Shown here: in pieces, positions 25,591 to 34,147 of the stretch | Position numbering within the stretch: the stretch's first letter is position 1 | How the letters are laid out: each line of letters opens with the position of its first letter | Assembly: GCF_001307295.1 (NCBI RefSeq) | Contig: NZ_CP012701.1 | Location: 62,001-126,000 of the forward strand | Direction of reading: 5' to 3' | Source: Sphingopyxis macrogoltabida | GTDB lineage: Bacteria > Pseudomonadota > Alphaproteobacteria > Sphingomonadales > Sphingomonadaceae | Length of the DNA stretch: 64,000 bases | Translations under genes and position numbers: made by a program | Notes under the pieces: model-generated | Database searches by the model: none | What the model saw: only the letters and a program-made list of their open reading frames with translations | Told to the model about the DNA's origin: nothing

Positions 25591-26322
25591 GTGACGATCG
25601 ACCATCTTTCCCGACGCAGTGCAATCGCAACTCTTGGCATCGGAGCCGCCGCCATGACTATCAACGAAGCCTCTGCGCAGACGCCGGCCGCAGCGCCGGC
25701 GGCTGTCCCCGCCTTTGCCGGAAATCATCAGGTCAAGCCGCTCAGGTTCAATCCCGCCAGGCTTCACGGCCTCTCCGAAAGGCTGATCACATCGCACCAC
25801 GAGAACAATTATGCGGGCTCGGTCAAGGCCCTGAATATGATCGAGACACGACTTGCCGCCGCGCTCGCTGACACGGACCTGCCGCCGGTGGTCTATGGCG
25901 GATTGAAGCGCGAGGAGCTGCACCGCACCGGCTCGGTCGTGCTCCATGAGGTCTATTTCGACGGGCTCGGCGGCAACGGCCAGGCAGCCGGTTCCATCCG
26001 CGACGCGCTGGGCGCGGCGTTCGGCTCGTTCGACCGCTGGGAAGCCGACTTCCGCCGTACCGGGATGAGCCTTGCCGGCGGATCGGGCTGGTGCGTGCTC
26101 GTCTACAATCTCCACACGCGCTCGCTGCACAACCATTGGGCGTGGGATCATATGCACGGTGCGATTGCCGGCGTGCCGCTGCTCGCGCTCGATATGTACG
26201 AGCACAGTTTCCACATGGATTACGGCACCGCCGCCGCCAAATATGTCGACGCCTTCTTCCGCAACATCGACTGGGAAGTGGTCGACCGGCGCTATGCCGC
26301 GGCTTTGCGCGGCGGCGGCTGA
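25591..26322 (+). CDS. Tat-exported Fe/Mn superoxide dismutase of the chromate operon (ChrC-like)
   Basis: A 243-aa protein started at GTG 25591 with AAGGAGTG just upstream. The N-terminus is twin-arginine-like ([16 protein letters not shown]), with cleavage expected after INEASAQ, so the enzyme would act in the periplasm. The rest is an iron/manganese superoxide dismutase: [13 protein letters not shown] has the first ligand His, and [22 protein letters not shown] and [12 protein letters not shown] carry the others. In Ochrobactrum-type chr operons, chrC encodes a superoxide dismutase that removes oxygen radicals formed by chromate. Typical cytosolic SODs lack the Tat signal. Confidence 0.85.
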   Translation: MTIDHLSRRSAIATLGIGAAAMTINEASAQTPAAAPAAVPAFAGNHQVKPLRFNPARLHGLSERLITSHHENNYAGSVKALNMIETRLAAALADTDLPPVVYGGLKREELHRTGSVVLHEVYFDGLGGNGQAAGSIRDALGAAFGSFDRWEADFRRTGMSLAGGSGWCVLVYNLHTRSLHNHWAWDHMHGAIAGVPLLALDMYEHSFHMDYGTAAAKYVDAFFRNIDWEVVDRRYAAALRGGG

Positions 26323-26410
26323 ACCCGACCGCCGTGGCTTAACACCCACTGCTGCGCGACACCTGAGTTCGCGACCACAAAGGGGACAGGTCCGATGGGG
26401 AGATGCAACA

Positions 26411-27490
26411 ATGACATCCGGCCCGAACATCGCTCTTCTTTGGCGTGGGCAAGCAGCCGAGTGGACGCATCGCTTTCATGAAGCCCGGCAGTGGCCGATA
26501 ATGCAGGCCTTGCGGGCGCTCGGGGCGACCGCAAGGCCTGTACTGTACAGGGACGAGGCGGTTCGCGAGATTCGGGACGAGCTGCTGTCGTGCGACGCAG
26601 TGCTGGTCTGGGTGAATCCGTTGGACATTTCAGGCGACCGCTCGCAGCTCGATCCAATGCTGCGCGAAGTCGCGGGGTGCGGCGTTGTCGTCAGCGCGCA
26701 TCCTGACGTGATCGCCAAAATCGGCGTCAAGGAAGTGCTCTACACAACGCGATCCATGGAATGGGGCAGCGATGTCGATCGATACGTGGACGCTGAAGGC
26801 CTTCGCGCTCGTTTCCCCGAACATCTTGCCGCAGGCCCGCGCGTGCTGAAGCCGAACTACGGCAACGGCGGCAGGAATGTATGGCGTGTCCAACTAGACG
26901 AAGCGGGAAACGCTCCGGCTTTGAAAACGTCGGTGAAAGTTCAAGAGGCCCGCCAAGGAAGCAAATCGGAGCGCATCAGCCTAGCCGAGTGCTTGGAAAG
27001 GTGGGTGCCGTTTCTAAACGACGGCGGCGTGCTGATCGATCAGGCTTATCAGCCGCAGTCGTCCGAGGGCATGGTCCGCTGCTACGTGTGCGGGCACCGA
27101 GTGGTTGGCTTTGGGCACAACCTGATCACTGCGCTGATGACGCCAACGGCCATTGATACAACGTCGTCAACCCCACAGCCGATGGGCCGCGCCATGTTCG
27201 GACCGGAGGTGACGCGCTTCGCAGCCTTACGGAAAGCGATGGAGGATCGCTGGATTCCAGAGATGCAAAGGTTGCTGTCGATCGTCGACCACGATCTTCC
27301 GCTTCTTTGGGACGCCGACTTCCTATTTCGCCCTGGTGAAGCCATCAGCGATGGCTCCTATGCGCTTTGCGAGATCAATGCTAGTTCGGTTGCACCATTT
27401 CCGCCAAGCGCCGTCCAGCCAGTCGCCGCAGCGGCAATCGGTCGCGCTCTTGCCATTCGTTTGACGAAGGATACCTCCAATCCTCATTGA
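26411..27490 (+). CDS. Cj0069-family protein (ATP-grasp-like), chromate operon
   Basis: 359 aa from ATG 26411, which has GGGGAG upstream. Longer open frames overlap the dismutase gene and are not supported. Features: an N-terminal region with VWVNPLDISGDRSQLDPMLRE, a central Gly-rich segment KPNYGNGGRNVW, then LLWDADFLFR and CEINASSVAPFPP near the C-terminus. The order of a nucleotide-binding glycine loop, an acidic D-x-D and E-x-N pair resembles ATP-grasp ligases. Proteins of this family often accompany chr genes. Substrate unknown. Last gene of the chromate unit, ending 84 bp before the resolvase stop. Confidence 0.7.
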   Translation: MTSGPNIALLWRGQAAEWTHRFHEARQWPIMQALRALGATARPVLYRDEAVREIRDELLSCDAVLVWVNPLDISGDRSQLDPMLREVAGCGVVVSAHPDVIAKIGVKEVLYTTRSMEWGSDVDRYVDAEGLRARFPEHLAAGPRVLKPNYGNGGRNVWRVQLDEAGNAPALKTSVKVQEARQGSKSERISLAECLERWVPFLNDGGVLIDQAYQPQSSEGMVRCYVCGHRVVGFGHNLITALMTPTAIDTTSSTPQPMGRAMFGPEVTRFAALRKAMEDRWIPEMQRLLSIVDHDLPLLWDADFLFRPGEAISDGSYALCEINASSVAPFPPSAVQPVAAAAIGRALAIRLTKDTSNPH

Positions 27491-27574
27491 TATGATTCAA
27501 GCAATTCAAGAGACGTGACATTGGTCGTATCAATCAGACAAGCCTAAGGGTGAGCGAGGCTGGGTGAAACCGGC

Positions 27575-28135
27575 TCAGGTGGCAGCGCGGAGATACTGGT
27601 AGAGGGTTTCGCGACTGATCCCCAGGTCACGGGCGATGACGGCCTTGCGCTCGCCGTCATCAACACGGCGGTGCAGCTCGGCGACCATTTCGTCGGAGAG
27701 GGAACGTTTCCGCCCGCGATAAGCACCGCGTTGTCTGGCGACCGCAATGCCTTCGCGCTGCCGCTCCCGGATCAGGGCGCGCTCGAATTCGGCGAACGCA
27801 CCCATGACCGAGAGCATCAGGTTGGCCATCGGGGAATCCTCGCCCGAGAAGGCCAGGCTTTCCTTCACGAACTCGATCCGGACGCCTCTTTTGGTGAGGG
27901 ACTGAACCAGTTTGCGCAGATCGTCGAGATTACGCGCCAATCGATCCATGCTGTGGACCACGACGGTGTCACCCTCGCGGGCGAAGGCGAGCATGGCATC
28001 GAGTTCGGGGCGGTTGATGTCCTTGCCCGATGCCTTGTCGGTGAAAATCCGGTCGAGCGACTGCCCGTCCAACTGGCGATCGACATTCTGATCGAATGTG
28101 CTCACCCGGACGTAACCGATCCTCTGGCCTTTCAT
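27575..28135 (-). CDS. tnpR: Tn3-family serine resolvase TnpR
   Basis: A 186-aa small serine recombinase that resolves transposon cointegrates at res. The catalytic serine is Ser12 in GYVRVSTFDQN. IFTDKASGKDINRPELDAML and VVHSMDRLARNLDDL follow, then an Arg-rich ERALIRERQREGI helix and a C-terminal helix-turn-helix (VIARDLGISRETLYQYL). Divergent from the transposase across the res region (28136-28308), the normal Tn3-family layout. Confidence 0.93.
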   Translation of the reverse strand: MKGQRIGYVRVSTFDQNVDRQLDGQSLDRIFTDKASGKDINRPELDAMLAFAREGDTVVVHSMDRLARNLDDLRKLVQSLTKRGVRIEFVKESLAFSGEDSPMANLMLSVMGAFAEFERALIRERQREGIAVARQRGAYRGRKRSLSDEMVAELHRRVDDGERKAVIARDLGISRETLYQYLRAAT

Positions 28136-28308
28136 CGCCGCCTCCGGTCAAAATGTCAGGTTGAATTCTATGACACGGCGGAACATGCGTCAATAAATGC
28201 TTGCCATAACCCTATCCTGACAGAAACCGCCGCTGCATCCTGACGTCCGGTTAGGCTATACTCCAGATTGACGCTAGCCTGTCGCTCTCGACTCGGGATG
28301 GAGGCAGG
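28136..28308. other. res site and divergent promoter region of the transposon
   Basis: 173 bp between tnpR and tnpA. A dyad TGTCA (28154-28158) with TGACA (28171-28175) spaced by 12 bp fits resolvase subsite I, and further TGAC/GTCA half-sites occur at about 28189-28193 and 28227-28250. TATACT at about 28257-28262 could be the -10 of tnpA, and GGAGG precedes its ATG. Subsite borders are inferred. Confidence 0.6.
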
Positions 28309-31278
28309 ATGGCGCGGCGGCGATTATTGACCGGAGAAGAAAGGCGTCGCCTGTTCGATATCCCCCATGACGAAACCGCGATCGTCGGCCACTATACCCT
28401 TGCCGCCGAGGATCTCGAACTGGTCGGTCGCCGCTATCGCCCTGCCAACCGCCTCGGTCTGGCAACGCAGATCGCGCTTATGCGGCATCCCGGCTTCGGT
28501 TTGCAGCCCGACGTCGACGTCCCCGATGCGGTCCTTCACTATCTCGCCGCCCAGCTCTTCGTCGATGTTGATGCGTTCGCCGACTATGGCCAGCGCGCGC
28601 AAACACGTAACGATCATGCCGACATTGCGGCACGGCATCTGGGGCTACACCCTTTTCGGCGAGGGGATATACCGCTCGCGCTCGATCTCGCCGCAAGAGC
28701 TGCGGAGCGGACCGATCGGGGCGAACCTATTGTCCGCGCATTGATGGAGGGGCTGAAGCAGGAACGCTTCATTCTTCCATCGGCAGACACGCTCGAACGT
28801 GCGGGCCTCGCCGGCAGGGCACGCGCCCGCAAAGCCGCGGCGGCGCTCATTGTCGAAAGCCTGGGTCATGCCGAACTGGCGCGGATCGATGATCTGATCG
28901 TCAACAACAGCGACTTCGGCATGACGCCGCTGGCCTGGCTGCGCAATTTCGAGGAAGCGCCCACCACGGCGAACATCAACGGGCTGCTGGAACGGCTACG
29001 CTATGTGCGCGGAATCGGCATCGACCCGGCGATCGGCGCGAAAATCCCCGACTTCCGGTTCGCGCAGTTCATGCGCGAAGGTGGCGTTGCGCCGGCGTTC
29101 CTGCTCTCCGATTATAGCCTTAACAGGCGCCGCGCGACGCTGATCGCGGCGGTCATCGACCTCGATGCCAGGCTCGCCGATGGTGCGATCCAGATGTTCG
29201 ACAGGCTTGTCGGAAGCCTGTTCACACGGGCGCGGCGCGGGCGGGAAAGGCGCTATCAGGACAGCATCCGCTCGGTCGGCGAACTTATGCGGCTGTTCGG
29301 CGCGACGATCGCCGCGCTGGGAGAGGCGGTCGAACATGGCGGTAATCCGCTCGAACTGATCGACGAAGCGGTAGGCTGGCACAGACTGGTCGCAGCCAAA
29401 TCGCAGGTCGATGCGCTGGCCGAGCTGGCGGGCGAAGATGCGCTTGTCGCGGCGACTGGTCGCTATGCGACGCTGCGGCGGTTCAGCCCGGCTTTCCTCG
29501 ATACATTCACGTTCAAGGCATCGGGGAGCGGATCGCAACTGGTCAAGGCCATCGAGGTCATCCGCGATACCAATGCCCGCAAGGCCCGCAGCCTGCCCGA
29601 GGGCGTTCCGCTCCCATTCGCCAACCGGCAGTGGAAGCGCCTCATCACCGAAGGTGGCCAGGTCGATCGCCGGCGATACGAGACGGCCATCATGGCCACG
29701 CTGCGCGATCGGTTGCGCGCCGGCGACATATGGGTCGAAGGAACCCGCAATTATCGCCGCTTCGACACCTATTTGCTGAGTCGACGCGATGCCGATAAGG
29801 TGGCCGACAGCCTGCCATTCCAGACCGATGCGGCCGCCTATCTGGAGGAGCGGGCAAGGACGCTCGACTGGCGGCTGCGCCGTTTCGCCAAGCAACTCAA
29901 GGCGAACAGGCTCGCGGGCGTGGCGCTCGAACGCGACCGGCTCAAGCTGCAACCCATGCCGGCGATCACTCCACCCGAGGCGGAGGCTCTCGATCGCAGG
30001 CTCGACGCCTTGCTTCCGCGCGTGCGGATCACCGAACTCCTGGTCGAGGTGGCCGAGCGCACCGGGTTCCTGAGCGCATTTCGCGATCTTCGGTCCGGCA
30101 AGGAGCATGACAACCCGCACGCGATCCTCGCCGCCATTCTCGCTGATGGATCGAATCTGGGTCTAGAGCGCATGGCCAACGCCAGCGACGGGGTGAGCTA
30201 CGCCCAGCTTGCCTGGACCCACAACTGGTATTTGTCGCCCGAAAACTATCAGGCCGCGTTGGGGATGATCGTTGCCGCGCACCATGATCTTCCTTTCACG
30301 CGCCATTGGGGAGCCGGCACTAGTTCATCCTCCGATGGGCAGTTCTTCCGCTCGGGCCGCAACCGATCGGCGGCGGCCGACATCAATGCGAAATATGGCA
30401 GCGAGCCGGGCCTGAAGATCTACTCCCACCTGTCCGATCATTTTGCCTCGTTCGGATCGCGGATCATGTCGGCCACCGCCGGCGAGGCCCCCTACGTGCT
30501 GGATGGCCTGATGCTCGGCGCCGGCGCGCTACCGCTGCATGAGCATTACACTGATACCGGCGGCGCGACGGACCATGTCTTTGCCCTTTGCCATCTTCTC
30601 GGCTTCCGGTTCGTGCCCCGTCTGCGCGACATCGCCGACCGGAAACTCGGCTCGATCGCCGCGCCTTCGACCTACAAAGGCATCGAAAGCCTCATGGGCC
30701 GCACGATCAAGACGGCGGCGATCGAAGCCGATTGGGATGACATCGTCAGGATCGTCGCCTCCATTAAGGAAGGAGCCGTTGCGCCCTCCGCGATCCTGCG
30801 CAAGCTGGCCGCCTACAAGCGCCAGAACAGGCTGGATTTTGCGCTGGCCGAACTCGGCCGCATCGAGCGGACGCTATTTGCGCTCGACTGGCTTGAACAG
30901 CCCGACTTGCGTCGCGCCTGCCAGGCCGGCCTCAATAAAGGCGAAGCACGTCATACCCTTGCCGCCGCGATCTACACCAACCGACAGGGGCGGTTCACCG
31001 ATCGCTCGATCGAGAATCAGGAATATCGGGCATCGGGCCTCAATCTGCTGATCGCGGCGATTTCTTACTGGAACACCGTCTATATGGACAGGGCCGCCCA
31101 GCATCTCCAATCATCCGGCGGCACCTTCGATGATGCGCTGCTTGCCCATCTCTCGCCGATGGGCTGGGTGCATATCAGTTTGACCGGCGACTATCTGTGG
31201 CAAAGGGCAAACCGGCTCTCCCCTGGCGAGTTCCGCACCCTCAACGATCCCATGGCCCGCCTCAAACTCGTGGCATAG
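28309..31278 (+). CDS. tnpA: Tn3-family transposase TnpA
   Basis: A 989-aa complete transposase. The N-terminal DUF4158 region (RRRLLTGEERRRLFDIP, 3-19) binds the terminal repeats. The C-terminal Tn3 DDE domain (about 590-975) contains DGQFFRSGR, EHYTDTGGATDHVFALCHLLGFRF with a catalytic Asp, and the Glu-bearing ASGLNLLIAAISYWNT region. Length is normal and the frame is intact, so the element can likely move or mobilise related ends. The last 90 bp overlap the unusual end of the truncated repC frame on the other strand, as the right repeat lies directly after its stop. Confidence 0.95.
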   Translation: MARRRLLTGEERRRLFDIPHDETAIVGHYTLAAEDLELVGRRYRPANRLGLATQIALMRHPGFGLQPDVDVPDAVLHYLAAQLFVDVDAFADYGQRAQTRNDHADIAARHLGLHPFRRGDIPLALDLAARAAERTDRGEPIVRALMEGLKQERFILPSADTLERAGLAGRARARKAAAALIVESLGHAELARIDDLIVNNSDFGMTPLAWLRNFEEAPTTANINGLLERLRYVRGIGIDPAIGAKIPDFRFAQFMREGGVAPAFLLSDYSLNRRRATLIAAVIDLDARLADGAIQMFDRLVGSLFTRARRGRERRYQDSIRSVGELMRLFGATIAALGEAVEHGGNPLELIDEAVGWHRLVAAKSQVDALAELAGEDALVAATGRYATLRRFSPAFLDTFTFKASGSGSQLVKAIEVIRDTNARKARSLPEGVPLPFANRQWKRLITEGGQVDRRRYETAIMATLRDRLRAGDIWVEGTRNYRRFDTYLLSRRDADKVADSLPFQTDAAAYLEERARTLDWRLRRFAKQLKANRLAGVALERDRLKLQPMPAITPPEAEALDRRLDALLPRVRITELLVEVAERTGFLSAFRDLRSGKEHDNPHAILAAILADGSNLGLERMANASDGVSYAQLAWTHNWYLSPENYQAALGMIVAAHHDLPFTRHWGAGTSSSSDGQFFRSGRNRSAAADINAKYGSEPGLKIYSHLSDHFASFGSRIMSATAGEAPYVLDGLMLGAGALPLHEHYTDTGGATDHVFALCHLLGFRFVPRLRDIADRKLGSIAAPSTYKGIESLMGRTIKTAAIEADWDDIVRIVASIKEGAVAPSAILRKLAAYKRQNRLDFALAELGRIERTLFALDWLEQPDLRRACQAGLNKGEARHTLAAAIYTNRQGRFTDRSIENQEYRASGLNLLIAAISYWNTVYMDRAAQHLQSSGGTFDDALLAHLSPMGWVHISLTGDYLWQRANRLSPGEFRTLNDPMARLKLVA

Positions 31279-32474
31279 CCAGTGTTCTCATTATGTCCGC
31301 CAAATCGTTGTCTGGCGCACAAACCTTGAGGTGACGCCAATAGGGCAGGAGCTTCGGCCCAAACGAAACCCGATCGATGGATGCCGTAGACATCATTCGC
31401 GTCGGCCGAGACCTGCGCGTTCTGACAAGCATCGGCTGTTTCTTGCTTCACCCTGTCGGCATCAGGCGTGGTTCGAACGTCATCAGGTTCCCGTCGGCAA
31501 GCGCTCTCTGCCAAGCCGTATACAGATTCAAGAGCTTCTTCAGGGCTGTATTGATGGTGGCCATCCCGGCGCACCCTAGTGTCCCCGGAAGGTGTCAGCG
31601 ACGCAATGTCGTCGAGCGATATGCGCTCTGACAACCGATCAAGCAGCCGGGTCGCGACCTCGGCGAGGCGGCCGAGCACTGCGATCGCGTCCATGGATCC
31701 TTTCCGCCTCTGGTATGTGCGCCGCGCCGCAGCGATCGCATCGAGCTTCTTTCTGGCCTTGTCAGCCCAGAGGTGGCCCTGCTCGAACGGCCGCAGCAGC
31801 CGGTAGGCGCTGCTTGTTGCCTTTCGAATTTGGTTGGGCAGGATCAGGTTCTGCTCGGCTAAAGCCTTCTCGGTGGCGGCCAGTTGTGTGAGGTAATCCT
31901 CAAGGAGGAGTAGCGGCGCCAGCGACCATCCTGATGCGTCGGAGCGATCCTGGCTGTCTCGTGACCCAAGAAATCGCTTGCCGTTGCCGGCGAGGCAATG
32001 GGGGATGATCAGGCCGTATTCGGCAAGGCGCCTGATGTTCTTGCGCGCGGCGGTCCATCCGATCCGGCATTTGAGATGGTCGTTCGAGGCGGCAATGAGC
32101 GGGCCGCAGCGGCTGTCCCAGTCGATATTCATGGCCGCGATGCTCGCGGCGGCATCGTAAAGATCGCGCCAGACGATTCTCGGAACATCGATCGTCACGG
32201 GCGGCATTCTCGCGAAGGTCTCGATGGTATCGAGCAGTTTGCGCCGACGCTGCCTGCCTGCGTTTTCGGTCCCGGTATGTTCGAACCCTCGCATCATCTT
32301 GTTGACGCGCGCTGCATGTCTTGCCCGATCTGCCGGGTCTTCCATGAAAGTGATCATGGTCAGCTGTTCAGTCTCGAGCATCCCCAGTTTTGGCAGACAG
32401 GCGCCGATCGCTGCTGGCCCTCCCCGGCGTCGGCTATTCACCTCCCAGGCTGCCTGATTCTGGACAATAGTCAT
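31191..32474 (-). CDS. RepC-type plasmid replication initiator with transposon-derived C-terminus
   Basis: A 427-codon frame. About 378 residues look like a RepC-family initiator: a helix-turn-helix block (about 125-175, LKCRIGWTAARKNIRRLAEYGLIIPHC, then NGKRFLGS) and the G-W/F-x-L-x-P-L pattern (GWSLAPLLLLEDYL), followed by a long helical stretch. The last 49 residues come from the inverted repeat and the antisense of tnpA, so the native end is lost. RepC proteins bind the origin, often inside their own gene. The ATG at 32474 has GGGAG upstream, partly inside a dyad. No repA or repB is visible upstream. Whether this copy still works is open; another replicon may carry the plasmid. Confidence 0.6.
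   Translation of the reverse strand: MTIVQNQAAWEVNSRRRGGPAAIGACLPKLGMLETEQLTMITFMEDPADRARHAARVNKMMRGFEHTGTENAGRQRRRKLLDTIETFARMPPVTIDVPRIVWRDLYDAAASIAAMNIDWDSRCGPLIAASNDHLKCRIGWTAARKNIRRLAEYGLIIPHCLAGNGKRFLGSRDSQDRSDASGWSLAPLLLLEDYLTQLAATEKALAEQNLILPNQIRKATSSAYRLLRPFEQGHLWADKARKKLDAIAAARRTYQRRKGSMDAIAVLGRLAEVATRLLDRLSERISLDDIASLTPSGDTRVRRDGHHQYSPEEALESVYGLAESACRREPDDVRTTPDADRVKQETADACQNAQVSADANDVYGIHRSGFVWAEAPALLASPQGLCARQRFGGHNENTGYATSLRRAMGSLRVRNSPGESRFALCHR
31289..31338 (-). repeat. Right terminal inverted repeat of the Tn3-family unit
   Basis: Complement of the left repeat over 50 bp with one mismatch. Its outer edge meets repC, and read from the repC strand it encodes ASPQGLCARQRFGGHN, the foreign tail of that protein. 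Confidence 0.88.
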
Positions 32475-32544
32475 CCCTTCGCTCCCTCAGTCCTGAGGTG
32501 CGGCACAGACAAAGAACATTGCCCGCAAAATTTGCGAAAAATGC

Positions 32545-32648
32545 TTGTAAGTTGTCAGGGAGCAGGTAGCTTGCCGGTGTCTCCCGCCACGCTTTGGCGC
32601 GGCAAATTACAGCTTCCTTCGAAAGGCCCGGGCGCTGCCCGGGTTTTT
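32545..32648 (+). ncRNA. Candidate countertranscribed RNA controlling repC
   Basis: RepABC-type replicons make a short antisense RNA opposite the repC leader. Here the plus strand ends in a perfect terminator (stem CCCGGGC/GCCCGGG, loop GCT, five T) with no plus-strand protein gene in front of it, and the repC leader on the other strand has a dyad at its ribosome-binding site. The 5' end is uncertain; weak promoter-like hexamers lie at 32519-32550. Inferred from layout. Confidence 0.4.
32627..32648 (+). terminator. Rho-independent terminator in the repC leader
   Basis: CCCGGGC (32627-32633), loop GCT, GCCCGGG (32637-32643), then TTTTT. A seven-pair all-GC stem. No protein gene on the plus strand ends nearby. 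Confidence 0.75.
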
Positions 32649-32807
32649 CATGTCTGCGTCGCTGACCTCCCTTTCATATGCACCAGGTGGTGCGGCGATC
32701 CCTGGCAGCGTTCGGGCGCGTTTCATCGCGCGCAGAAGCGCTTGTTTGCCATTCGGTCTGTTGCTAGAAAGCGAGGTGAACTTGGCGCTCTGGCAACAGG
32801 ATGCGTT

Positions 32808-32838
32808 AAAGGGGGTCCCGTTGGCGCGGGGCCCCTTT
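32808..32838 (-). terminator. Hairpin after the small RHH-like gene
   Basis: AAAGGGG (32808-32814) pairs with CCCCTTT (32832-32838), with an inner CCCG/CGGG stem. It lies 6 bp past the stop of the gene at 32844-33059. The T run on the minus strand is short, so termination may be moderate. Confidence 0.5.
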
Positions 32839-32843
32839 CAATT

Positions 32844-33059
32844 TCAGAGCATCATCGGTTGTCCTTCTGATGTTTCAGGTGGCCTGACGCTCAGCGTTTG
32901 CGCCACGATCGCCGCGATGATCGCCTCCCGGGACAACAGATCATCCCTTTTGAGCTCGTCGATCATTTCGATCATGGCTGCTGGCAGCCAGATTTCGAGG
33001 GGGCGCAAACCATCCTGGCGGCGTCTGCGTCTTTGCTCTGCTTTCCGGTGCTGCGCCAT
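32844..33059 (-). CDS. Small basic protein, possibly ribbon-helix-helix
   Basis: 71 aa from ATG 33059. The open frame extends to 33146 but the extra part is not protein-like. An Arg-rich N-terminus (HRKAEQRRRRRQDG) is followed by LRPLEIWLPAAMIEMIDELKRDDLLSREAIIAAIV, which fits a beta strand (PLEIWLP) and two helices as in MetJ/Arc repressors. Such proteins serve plasmid copy control, partition or transfer regulation. It lies between repC and two unknown genes on the same strand. No strong Shine-Dalgarno is seen, so the start is tentative. Confidence 0.5.
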   Translation of the reverse strand: MAQHRKAEQRRRRRQDGLRPLEIWLPAAMIEMIDELKRDDLLSREAIIAAIVAQTLSVRPPETSEGQPMML

Positions 33060-33149
33060 ATTTGCGCTTCGCTGTGCGGTACAGGACGTCTGCCCGTGAC
33101 CAGTCACGCGGTTCGTCATGCAGCGCGGGCTCGTTTCGCCGTACAAGGC

Positions 33150-33641
33150 TCAAGCATACGCATGTTCAAAACCGCCGCCGTTATGCCGGCTTTCAAGTGA
33201 CATGTGGTGTTTGGCGATGGCCGACGATGTCTTACGGGCGATCGTGTCACACAGGCTTTGACGAATGGTCTCGAACTGCCCTTCGCAGGCTGCGAGTTCG
33301 CTTGGTAGCCGGGCGGCCAGTGCGACAGCAACCAAGGCGGTCGTCTCGCAGCATGGGTCTTCGTAGGAGCTGGCGCTTTCATAGCACAGCAGAACGAGGC
33401 CTGCGCGGATAGGGTCGATTTTGAGGTGGAGCAGGACGCGTTGGAATTCGTCGATTGTAAGATTTCCATCTTCGACCTTGTCGAAGAACTTCTTCCGCCG
33501 ACTCTCTTTGATCACGCCTTCATCGGTCAGTTTGCGCAAGCTTGTGTTCTGCAACCTCATCTGTTCCTTGATGAGCGCTGCATACAGTTGGTTTACGCTG
33601 TGAGCTCTGCTGGCGACTCCATCTTCTGTCCCTTCGCACAT
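33150..33641 (-). CDS. Hypothetical plasmid protein (163 aa)
   Basis: Start chosen at ATG 33641 because GGAGG lies 6 nt upstream; a GTG at 33653 is also open. Mostly helical: SVNQLYAALIKEQMRLQNTSLRKLTDEGVIKESRRKKFFDKVEDG could be a helix-turn-helix, followed by TIDEFQRVLLHLKIDPIRAGLVLLCYESA and a C-terminal helical part. No family recognised. Its place between repC and the 22-bp repeat array suggests a maintenance or regulatory role. Codon use is less GC-biased than in the transfer genes. Confidence 0.55.
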   Translation of the reverse strand: MCEGTEDGVASRAHSVNQLYAALIKEQMRLQNTSLRKLTDEGVIKESRRKKFFDKVEDGNLTIDEFQRVLLHLKIDPIRAGLVLLCYESASSYEDPCCETTALVAVALAARLPSELAACEGQFETIRQSLCDTIARKTSSAIAKHHMSLESRHNGGGFEHAYA

Positions 33642-33681
33642 GCGTGCCTCCACGATCCCATGTATTCCACTCCATGCAGTT

Positions 33682-34071
33682 TCATAGTTTGACTTTGTCC
33701 ATTTGCATTTTGCAAGCGGAAAATTCGCCTTCTGCTACTAACATTGCGCAGAAAATCAGTGTTTCGCGCACCCCGCAATGAGCCTTGGTAGCGGCGTTCA
33801 GCTCGCCTTTCAGCCGCTCGACCGCCGCATTGTCCTTGGAATTGAGACGGACATAGATCCGAACGGGTCCGTCCACAGGAAGCAGGGTCTCCAGCGCTGC
33901 GGAATGTCCATCTTTGAGAGCTGGGTACCGCTCCAGCGCATGGAGAATGACGTCTTTGAACGTCACAAAGCGCGTCTGCTCGAGGCTGAGTGCTGCGATG
34001 GCCCTGACGATATCTTCGAAGGCGTGTGCGCTGATGGAAATCTCGTGGGCTACATACGTGTTCTTGCTCAA
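33682..34071 (-). CDS. Hypothetical protein next to the 22-bp repeat array (129 aa)
   Basis: Start set at TTG 34071, since AAAGGAG lies 6 nt upstream. The frame is open to 34266, and ATG 34155 is the alternative, but codons beyond 34148 are repeat-array DNA and not protein-like. Sequence: NTYVAHEISISAHAFEDIV, then FVTFKDVILHALERYPALKDG, then PVRIYVRLNSKDNAAVERLK and GVRETLIFCAMLVAEGEF. An alternating strand-helix pattern, no known family. The first gene to the left of the array, reading away from it, so it may bind it or be controlled by it. Confidence 0.55.
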   Translation of the reverse strand: MSKNTYVAHEISISAHAFEDIVRAIAALSLEQTRFVTFKDVILHALERYPALKDGHSAALETLLPVDGPVRIYVRLNSKDNAAVERLKGELNAATKAHCGVRETLIFCAMLVAEGEFSACKMQMDKVKL

Positions 34072-34147
34072 TTCGATCTCCTTTCTCTCGATGTGGCAGC
34101 GTCTGAACTTGTCATCCTGCAACTGCGCGGTTTCCGGGTCATCCTTT

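Larger units (their letters stand above)
21187..31338. mobile_element. Tn3-family composite unit with chromate-resistance cargo
   Basis: Bounded by inverted repeats 21187-21236 and 31289-31338, which begin GGCGTCACCTCAAGG and agree over 50 bp except one base. Inside are a resolvase and a complete transposase at the right end and about 6 kb of cargo: Rap1a-like, PepSY, DUF1259, ChrB, ChrA, superoxide dismutase and Cj0069 genes. The left flank is a penicillin-binding-protein gene and the right flank is repC, so there is no common target gene and no target duplication is expected. The left end also keeps the last codons of a second transposase. Confidence 0.85.
32475..32843. other. 369-bp leader region of repC
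   Basis: Contains a dyad CCTCAG/CTGAGG (32484-32497) directly before the repC ribosome-binding site, a candidate plus-strand antisense RNA ending at a strong terminator (32627-32648), and a second hairpin (32808-32838). No protein gene is supported here. Confidence 0.6.
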
